A stretch of DNA of 64,000 bases from Stenotrophomonas maltophilia (GTDB lineage Bacteria; Pseudomonadota; Gammaproteobacteria; Xanthomonadales; Xanthomonadaceae): positions 504,750 to 568,749 of the forward strand of contig NZ_CP033877.1 in the NCBI RefSeq assembly GCF_006970445.1. The letters are read 5' to 3'. Below, in pieces: positions 57,824 to 64,000 of the stretch; position 1 is the stretch's first letter; every line of letters starts with the position of its first letter. A program made the translations under genes and the position numbers. Under the pieces are notes generated by a model. The model was not told where the DNA came from. It worked only from the letters and a program-made list of their open reading frames with translations, and ran no database searches.

Positions 57824-60418
57824 GTGTCCTTGCATCGCCGTGCCGTTCTTCCGTTGCTTCTTGCCGTCGCCGCCGTACTGTCCTCGCCGCAGCCGGCGCA
57901 GGCGCAGAGCGCGTACTTCTTCCCGCAGGCCACCGACGCAGCGGTGTTCGATGCGGCCGTGCCCACGCCGGAGCAGTTCCTCGGCTATCCGATCGGCAGC
58001 TGTTACACCCGGCACGACCAGCTGGTGGCGTACTTCCAGGAACTGGCCAGACACTCGGACAAGATCAGCGTGCGCGAGATCGGCCGCAGCTATGAGGGCC
58101 GCCCGCTGCTGATCGCCACGGTCACTGCCGCAGGCAACCACGCGCGGTTGGAGCAGATCCGCCAGCAGCACGCGACCCTGGCCGATCCGGCGCAGCCACG
58201 CAGTGCGGCGGGCGACAGCCCGGTGGTCGTGTGGCTGGGCTACAGCGTACATGGCAACGAGACCTCCAGTGCCGAAGCGGCGATGCTGACCGCCTACTAC
58301 CTGGTGGCCAATCGCAGCGCCGAAACCCAGCAGTGGCTGCAGCAGGCGGTGGTGCTGTTCGACCCGGCGCAGAATCCGGACGGCCGCGATCGCGCCGCCA
58401 ACTGGCATAACGCGTGGGCCTCCGATCCGGCCTCGGCCGACCCGGCCGACAAGGAACACGTCGAACCGTTCCCGCCGGGCCGTACCAACCACTACTTCAC
58501 CGATCTCAACCGCGACTGGCTGGCCCTGACCCAGCAGGACTCGCGGCCGAAGGTGGAGGTGTTCCACCAGTGGTATCCCAACGTGCAGATCGACTTCCAC
58601 GAGATGGGCAAGGACAGCACCTACTACTTCGAGCCCTCGCCGAAGAGCATGCACAGCCCGCTGATTCCGCCGGCGTCGTACGAGTTCAACAAGACCCTGG
58701 CCAAGTACCACGCGCAGGCGCTGGATGCGCTGGGGTCGCTGTACTACACCGGCGAGAATTTCGACAACTTCTCGCCGGTGTACGGCTCTACCTATCCGGA
58801 CTTCCATGGTGCTGTCGGCGTTACCGTCGAGCAGGCCAGCTCGCGCGGCCGCGTGCAGGAATCGGTGAATGGCCTGCTGACGTTCCCGTTCACCATCCGC
58901 AACCAGGTCGCCACCGGTCTGGGTACCGTGCGCGGTGCAGTGACCGAGCGCAGCGGCCTGTTCGACCTGCAGAAGCAGTTCTTCCAGAGTGCACTGAAGC
59001 AGGCCGCACAGCAGCCGGTGAAGAGTTTCGTGTTCGGTGATGCGCATGACCCGGCACTGACCCGTCGCCTGCTTGAACTGTTGCTGCTGCATCGCATCGA
59101 GGTGCGCGCGCTGGATCGTGCCGTCACTGTCGATGGCCAGCGCTTCGATGCCGGCAGCACCTACGTGGTGCCGGTGCAGCAGGCGCAGTTCCGCCTGGTG
59201 CATTCGATCTTTGCCGAGACGCCACCGATCAAGGGCGATGTGTTCTACGGCAGCACCAGCTACGCGATCGCACCGGCCTACGGCGTGGCCTTCGCCGGTA
59301 GCCGCAGCCGTGTCGACGGCGGTGCACGCGTGACCGTGCTGCCGGCGGAGCAGGGGGCCGTGCTGGGCGGCCAGGCCGGATTCGCCTATGCGATCGACTG
59401 GCGCGACTACAACGCCGGGCGCGCGCTGGCCGCGCTGCAGGAAAAGGGCGTGAATGTACGCGCGGCATTCCAGCCGTTCACCACCGCGACCACGCAGGGC
59501 GAGGTCAGCTTCGCCGCCGGCAGCCTGGTGATTCCGGTGGCCGGGCAATCACTGCAGGGCACGGCGTTGCTTGAAGCAGTGACGTCTGCCGCGCGCGCTG
59601 CCGGCGTGCAGGTGCACGCGCTGTCCAGCGGCCGCAGCCGCGAGGGCATCGACCTCGGCAGTGACGGTGTCAAAGCGCTGCGCAAGCCTGCGGTGGCACT
59701 GGTGATGGGCGAGGGCGTGGCCGCCACCGAAATCGGATCGGCGTGGTTCCTGCTCGACCAGCAGCTGCACCTGCCGGCCAGCAAACTGGACCCGCAGCAG
59801 CTGGGCAAGGTGCCGCTGGACCGCTACACCACCATCGTGCTGTCCGGTGGTACCTACACCGGCGTCGATGCCACGGCTGTGGCTGCACTGAAGCGCTGGG
59901 TGCAGGCCGGTGGTTCACTGGTGACCTACGGCAGTGCCTCGAAGTGGGCGATCGAACAGAAGCTCGCCGACGGCGAGGTGCTCGGCAAGGAAGAAGATGC
60001 AGCTGACGAGAGCCGTCGCGCGTTCGGCGATCAGCGCGACATCGCTGCGATCGAGCGGGTCAGTGGCAACATCCTCAGTGCCGACGTGGATACCAGCCAT
60101 CCGCTGGCATTCGGCGTGCCGCGCCGGCAATTGGCGATCAACAAGGAGAACACGGTGACGCTGCAGCCGAGCACGAACCCGTTCTCGACGGTGGTACGCA
60201 TCGACGCCCCGCCGCGGGTGAATGGCTATCTGTCCGAGCGCAATCGTACGCGGGTGGCAGGCAGCGCGTGGCTGCTGGTGTCGGCGCAGGGGCAGGGCAA
60301 CGTGGTGCTGTTTGCCGATGATCCGGCGCATCGCAAGTACTGGCACGGCACGGATCGGCTGCTGATCAACGCGATCTTCTTCGGGAATCTGGTGAATCCG
60401 AGTAAAGCGCGGGGTTGA
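57824..60418 (+). CDS. Secreted M14-family zinc carboxypeptidase-like protein
   Basis: An 864-residue exported protein (signal peptide to about residue 28). The M14 domain has the zinc motif SVHGNETSS (HxxE), substrate Arg in DLNRDWL, third zinc ligand in IDFHEMG and catalytic Glu in TVEQASS. A large C-terminal part of about 450 residues, including a GATase-like stretch (VALVMGEGV), follows. Start GTG 57824 sits after GGGGAG. It is probably co-expressed with the TonB receptor for scavenging peptides. Confidence 0.85.
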   Translation: MSLHRRAVLPLLLAVAAVLSSPQPAQAQSAYFFPQATDAAVFDAAVPTPEQFLGYPIGSCYTRHDQLVAYFQELARHSDKISVREIGRSYEGRPLLIATVTAAGNHARLEQIRQQHATLADPAQPRSAAGDSPVVVWLGYSVHGNETSSAEAAMLTAYYLVANRSAETQQWLQQAVVLFDPAQNPDGRDRAANWHNAWASDPASADPADKEHVEPFPPGRTNHYFTDLNRDWLALTQQDSRPKVEVFHQWYPNVQIDFHEMGKDSTYYFEPSPKSMHSPLIPPASYEFNKTLAKYHAQALDALGSLYYTGENFDNFSPVYGSTYPDFHGAVGVTVEQASSRGRVQESVNGLLTFPFTIRNQVATGLGTVRGAVTERSGLFDLQKQFFQSALKQAAQQPVKSFVFGDAHDPALTRRLLELLLLHRIEVRALDRAVTVDGQRFDAGSTYVVPVQQAQFRLVHSIFAETPPIKGDVFYGSTSYAIAPAYGVAFAGSRSRVDGGARVTVLPAEQGAVLGGQAGFAYAIDWRDYNAGRALAALQEKGVNVRAAFQPFTTATTQGEVSFAAGSLVIPVAGQSLQGTALLEAVTSAARAAGVQVHALSSGRSREGIDLGSDGVKALRKPAVALVMGEGVAATEIGSAWFLLDQQLHLPASKLDPQQLGKVPLDRYTTIVLSGGTYTGVDATAVAALKRWVQAGGSLVTYGSASKWAIEQKLADGEVLGKEEDAADESRRAFGDQRDIAAIERVSGNILSADVDTSHPLAFGVPRRQLAINKENTVTLQPSTNPFSTVVRIDAPPRVNGYLSERNRTRVAGSAWLLVSAQGQGNVVLFADDPAHRKYWHGTDRLLINAIFFGNLVNPSKARG

Positions 60419-60555
60419 GGCGTTTGGCGCAGGCTCCACGCTCCTGCGCCTGCGCCGCGTCAACCGTTCACTCCAAGACCATGCGGACAACTGGCAAAAG
60501 AGGGGCGAGGCGTAGACAACGTTCCTAGGCCACGCCCCCGCACAGCGGGCAGCAA

Positions 60556-61179
60556 CTAGAAGCTGGCGCGTACGCCCGCCCTGTACTCGGATGTGTCCTT
60601 GTCGAACTGGCCTTCCAGTACCACCCCCCACCTATCGGTGATGTTCAGCTGTCCGCCCACCACGCCGTACCAGCGGGCATCCTGCCCGTCACCGCCATTG
60701 GCGTAGCCGCCCTTCAGCCAGCCTTCGATCTGCTCGGTGAACCTGCCGCGCACACCCACCATGCCCACTACCTCGTTGAATCGAGAGGTCTGGCGGGAAC
60801 GTGCATCGCCGAGGCGGTAGTCCGACGTCGCCGAACGGTGATTCCAGGCAAACTCGCTGGTGAAGTCCAGACGGTCGCTGATCGGTGCGTGATATCCCAA
60901 GCCCAGGTACGGAACGTCGAGCGTGGTTTTTACCCGCGCAGCGCCCCGGCGGTCACTTCCGCTGACGCGTGACGCGCCGGCGATTACATGGAACTGTGGT
61001 GTGACCGCGAACGAACCGCGGGCATAGCCGCCATCTGTGGTGAAGTCAGCGGCGTTACCGGCATCGAGCTTCAGTCGGTTCCAGCCACCCTCCACATAGG
61101 TGTAGCTGAGCTCATCGCTGGCCGACGCCAGCAGCGGTGCTGCCAGCAGCAGGCAGGTTGGCAGGAGCATCTTGCGCAT
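60556..61179 (-). CDS. Ax21-family outer-membrane protein, copy 1
   Basis: A 207-residue small beta-barrel protein with a signal peptide (cleavage near LASAS). The mature N-terminus SYTYVEGGWN is the Ax21 hallmark, and the protein ends in Phe as outer-membrane barrels do. Ax21 proteins are exported on vesicles and are linked to biofilm and virulence in xanthomonads. The downstream neighbour of its paralogue at 61274 (about 94 bp apart); tandem duplication is likely. AAGGA precedes ATG 61179. Confidence 0.85.
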   Translation of the reverse strand: MRKMLLPTCLLLAAPLLASASDELSYTYVEGGWNRLKLDAGNAADFTTDGGYARGSFAVTPQFHVIAGASRVSGSDRRGAARVKTTLDVPYLGLGYHAPISDRLDFTSEFAWNHRSATSDYRLGDARSRQTSRFNEVVGMVGVRGRFTEQIEGWLKGGYANGGDGQDARWYGVVGGQLNITDRWGVVLEGQFDKDTSEYRAGVRASF

Positions 61180-61273
61180 CGTTCAAGTCCTTGTGTGAAG
61201 CGGGAGCGCGGTGAATTGCCGGCCCATGCCGCAGCGCCAGTCCGTGCAGTCACCGGATGAACAAAGGCTTCGA

Positions 61274-61900
61274 TCAGAAGCTTGCGCGAACGCCCAGGCG
61301 GTACTCGGCGAAGTCGTCGTAGAACTGGCCTTCGGCAACCACGCCCCAGGTGCGGTTGAAGCTGACCTGGCCACCGATGGTGCCCGTCCAGGTGCCGTCG
61401 AAGTTGTTGTTTCCGTCGATGTAGCCTGCTTTGATCCACGCTTCGGTCTTTGCCGAAGGCTTGCCGCGAAGACCGACATTGCCGACGGCGGTATTGACGG
61501 ATGCCTTGTTGGTGTAGGTCACGCCATCGAAGCTGACTTCGTCCTTGCCGCTGCGGCGGTTCCATGCCAGGTCGGCGGTGAAGTCCAGCCGGTCGCTGAT
61601 CGGCATGTGGTAGCCAATGCCCAGGTGGGGTTGGTCGAATGTGGTCTTGACGCTGGAGTAGGCGTAGCGGGTGGTATCGGTCACGCGCGACCAGCCACCG
61701 AACACGTTGACCTGTTCGGCGATGGCGAAGGAGCCACGTACATAGCCACCATCGGCCTTTGGATCGTTGAGGGCATTGGAGCTGATCTGGAGCTGGTTCC
61801 AGCCGCCTTCCACGTACGTGTAGCTCATGCCGTCGCTGGCCATGGCAGTCAGTGGAGCGCTGAGCAGCAGCGTGGATACCAGGAAAATCTTGCGCATCAT
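61274..61900 (-). CDS. Ax21-family outer-membrane protein, copy 2
   Basis: A 208-residue paralogue of the previous protein, with signal peptide (cleavage near TAMAS), the same SYTYVEGGWN start and a C-terminal Phe. The two share the barrel periodicity and end residues (GVRASF) but differ across most loops, so the duplication is not recent. Starts ATG 61900 and 61897 are both possible; AAGGA is 5-8 nt upstream. It is probably first in a two-gene transcript with copy 1. Confidence 0.85.
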   Translation of the reverse strand: MMRKIFLVSTLLLSAPLTAMASDGMSYTYVEGGWNQLQISSNALNDPKADGGYVRGSFAIAEQVNVFGGWSRVTDTTRYAYSSVKTTFDQPHLGIGYHMPISDRLDFTADLAWNRRSGKDEVSFDGVTYTNKASVNTAVGNVGLRGKPSAKTEAWIKAGYIDGNNNFDGTWTGTIGGQVSFNRTWGVVAEGQFYDDFAEYRLGVRASF

Positions 61901-62074
61901 GCTTGTCCTTAATCAGATAGCCATCCAGACCGGGACGTGCAGGGACGTGGCCCGGCTGCGACGTCATGTCGCCGGCCGAGTCTAGCGAAATTTCACGCGA
62001 CGTATACGTCGCCCATGACGGCGTTGACAGCGGGTATCGCTACATTCAGGAAGTGCCTGATTCCTGACGCGCAG

Positions 62075-62101
62075 AAAAAAAGGCGCAGCTTGCGCTGCGC
62101 C
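62075..62101 (-). terminator. Intrinsic terminator after rhlE
   Basis: GGCGCAGC/GCTGCGCC hairpin with a TTGC loop, followed on the minus strand by TTTTTTT (A-run at 62075-62081), 27 bp beyond the rhlE stop. Confidence 0.85.
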
Positions 62102-62127
62102 CCTTTGTGCGTTGCAGGTGCGGAGGA

Positions 62128-63549
62128 TCAGCCGGCGCGACCGCCGCCGTTGCCACCCTGGCCGCGGCCACGGCCGCCACCATTGCCGCCACCGCCACGA
62201 CGCTGGCCCTGACCGGCGCCTGCGCCTGCACGCTGCTGGCCATTGCCACCACCCTCGCGACGGCCGCCACCGGCCTTCTTCGGGCCGGCATGCGCATGGC
62301 GCGGCGCATCGCCGTGCGGACGGCGCGCGTGGCTCTTGCGCGGTGCGCGCTCGCCGGTATCGTGCTCGGCCTTGCCCGGCGCACTGTTGCCCCAGCGGAT
62401 CGGCGTCTGCAGCTCGAAGCCCGGCACATCGCGGATGTCCATGTCGCGGCCCAGCAGGCGGGTGATCGCGCGCAGCAGCTTCACTTCGTCCTGCGCCACC
62501 AGCGAAATCGCCTGGCCGGTGGCACCGTTACGGCCGGTACGGCCGATGCGGTGCACGTAGTCCTCGGCCACCATCGGCAGGTCGAAGTTGATGACCTTCG
62601 GCAGCTCATTGATGTCGATGCCACGCGCGGCGATGTCGGTGGCCACCAGCACGGTCACGCGGCCGGCCTTGAAGTCACCCAGTGCACGCAGGCGCTGGCC
62701 CTGGCTCTTGTTGCCGTGGATCGCCGCGGTCTTGATGCCGGACTTTTCCAGGAACGTGGCCAGCTTGTCGCTGCCGTGCTTGGTACGGGCGAAGACCAGG
62801 GTCTGCTCGCGGCTGTCCTGCGCCAGCAGGTGCAGCAGCAGGTCGCGCTTGCGGCTGCCATCGACCGGGTGCACGCGGTGGGTGATGGTCTCGGCCACGG
62901 TGTTCTTCGGCGTCACCTGGATCTGTTCCGGGTTGCGCATGAACTCCAGCGCCAGCTGGCGGATGTTGTCCTCGAAGGTGGCCGAGAACAGCAGGGTCTG
63001 GCGGTTCTGCTTCGGCAGCTTGGCCAGGATGCGCTTGATCGACGGCAGGAAGCCCATGTCGAGCATGCGGTCGGCTTCGTCCAGGATCAGCACTTCGATG
63101 CCGGACAGGTCGACGCTGCGGCGCTCAAGGTGGTCGATCAGTCGGCCCGGGCAGGCCACCAGCAGGTCCACGCCACGGCGCAGGATGTCCAGCTGGTTGC
63201 CCATGCCGACGCCGCCGTAGATGCAGGCGCTGGGGATGCGCAGGTACTTGCTGTAACCACGCAGGCTGTCATGCACCTGGGTCGCCAGCTCGCGGGTCGG
63301 GGCCAGGATCAGCGCGCGCGGCTTGCGCGGGCCGGCGCGCACTTCCTGCGAGGCGGTGCCCAGGTGCTGCAGCAGCGGCAGGCCGAACGCAGCGGTCTTG
63401 CCGGTACCGGTCTGTGCGCCGGCCAGCAGGTCGCGACCGGCCAGCGCCAGCGGGATCGCCTGCTGCTGGATCGGGGTCGGGTTTTCGTAGCCCTGCTCGG
63501 CGAGCGCGCGCAGCAGGAAGGGCGCCAGGCCCAGCGATTCAAAAGACAT
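62128..63549 (-). CDS. rhlE: DEAD-box RNA helicase RhlE
   Basis: An ATP-dependent RNA helicase of 473 aa. Motifs in order: Q motif NPTPIQQQAIP (about 23), Walker A AQTGTGKT (45-52), PTRELA, DEAD in LILDEADRML, SAT in LLFSATF, and HRIGRTGR. A Gly/Arg-rich disordered tail of about 80 residues ends the protein, typical of RhlE and involved in RNA binding and condensation. ATG 63549 follows GGAG by 8 nt. Likely role: RNA remodelling in cold and ribosome assembly. Confidence 0.95.
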   Translation of the reverse strand: MSFESLGLAPFLLRALAEQGYENPTPIQQQAIPLALAGRDLLAGAQTGTGKTAAFGLPLLQHLGTASQEVRAGPRKPRALILAPTRELATQVHDSLRGYSKYLRIPSACIYGGVGMGNQLDILRRGVDLLVACPGRLIDHLERRSVDLSGIEVLILDEADRMLDMGFLPSIKRILAKLPKQNRQTLLFSATFEDNIRQLALEFMRNPEQIQVTPKNTVAETITHRVHPVDGSRKRDLLLHLLAQDSREQTLVFARTKHGSDKLATFLEKSGIKTAAIHGNKSQGQRLRALGDFKAGRVTVLVATDIAARGIDINELPKVINFDLPMVAEDYVHRIGRTGRNGATGQAISLVAQDEVKLLRAITRLLGRDMDIRDVPGFELQTPIRWGNSAPGKAEHDTGERAPRKSHARRPHGDAPRHAHAGPKKAGGGRREGGGNGQQRAGAGAGQGQRRGGGGNGGGRGRGQGGNGGGRAG

Positions 63550-64000
63550 TGAGTTTGCTCCAAGTACAAGAAACGCCTGTCCGAACGGACAGACGGGGGC
63601 AGATCAAACTGATCGGCTGACTCGGAGCGTTCCCGTGAACCGCGCTGCGAGAATTGGGTGCAGCCGGCACGAAGCGCAGGCTGGAATGCGTGACGAACGG
63701 CGTCGGAGTGGGGGCGGGCGAAGAGGGCGGACCCTGGTCGCCGGCGATCCCGGAGGGAAACGGACGGCCGCTGCAGACCCTGCAAGTCTAAACGATGTTC
63801 GAGACTTCGCGCAAAAAGGCCTGTTCAGGTAGGGGGGTCTCTGCAGGGCTTGCAGCCCTGCACCCGCGGAGGCCAGAGCCACGTCAACGTCAACGTCAAA
63901 AGCTGGCTTCCTGAGGGTTGGCGGGGTGGGTCCGGTTGAGGGGGTGTGAGCGGCATGGATGCCGCGACCAAGCCCCCATGGATGGGTTTACGGCGTCCCC
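63550..64000. other. 451-bp intergenic region with hairpins and short repeats
   Basis: I see no gene here. It holds the rhlE leader with a CTGTCC/GGACAG hairpin, a TGCAGGGCT/AGCCCTGCA hairpin (63842-63862, same type as 32361-32379), a triplet GTCAAC-type repeat (about 63882-63900), and at the right edge palindromes GGCATGGATGCC and CCCATGGATGGG, which look like a dispersed repeat next to a gene outside the window. Confidence 0.6.

Noticed and set aside
1..64000. CRISPR array, tRNA, rRNA, prophage or integrase
   Set aside because: I looked for spaced direct repeats, cloverleaf stretches and phage-type genes and found none; regular repeats are SMAG-type palindromes.

Overview
The window is about 64 kb of dense, GC-rich gammaproteobacterial chromosome that most resembles Stenotrophomonas maltophilia or a close relative in the Xanthomonadaceae. 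The evidence is the many short palindromes ending in GTAG (the SMAG repeat family), two tandem Ax21-type outer-membrane proteins, DUF3297, DUF3247 and DUF3016 proteins, and xanthomonad-like gene content. I saw no rRNA, tRNA, CRISPR array, integrase or insertion sequence. It reads as core chromosome with repeat-driven local rearrangement.

Layout. 0-12 kb: a LytS/LytR-type two-component pair and a small lipoprotein; a membrane protein; an MpaB-type protein; an M13 metallopeptidase lipoprotein; a PAS-GGDEF-EAL cyclic-di-GMP phosphodiesterase; and a LysR-DoxX-extradiol dioxygenase module. 12-23 kb: a Na+/H+ antiporter, several DUF proteins, motAB, cytoplasmic msrB, small Pro- and Gln-rich proteins, and the D-alanine catabolic locus (Lrp regulator, dadA, alanine racemase). 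23-32 kb: a hybrid histidine kinase; the coupled operon rsmC-rsuA-HAD; fabA-fabB; and dinB. 32-42 kb: an atypical metallo-beta-lactamase-fold protein; an NAD(P)-binding protein next to a LysR regulator and methyltransferase; gph; btuB under a cobalamin riboswitch; a CobC-like phosphatase; a 232-bp triplication that copied the 3' end of a TfoX-C gene; fRMsr and bioD. 42-51 kb: a MocR regulator, a possible small RNA, an extracytoplasmic methionine-sulfoxide repair operon (Tat-type msrB, dipZ, msrA), and two convergent OmpR-type two-component systems. 51-64 kb: an asparagine-synthetase-like protein lacking the glutaminase cysteine, a repeat-filled intergenic region, phasin, queD, a TonB receptor with an M14 peptidase, two Ax21 paralogues and the helicase rhlE.

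How genes work together. Oxidative-damage repair recurs: cytosolic MsrB and fRMsr, plus an envelope MsrB/DipZ/MsrA set that looks like a complete electron-relay repair system and lies divergent to a two-component system. Signalling is heavy, with four two-component or hybrid kinase loci and one c-di-GMP enzyme. Most convergent gene ends carry SMAG hairpins. In at least three genes (4373, 41895, 41962) the stop codon itself is the TAG of the GTAG terminus.
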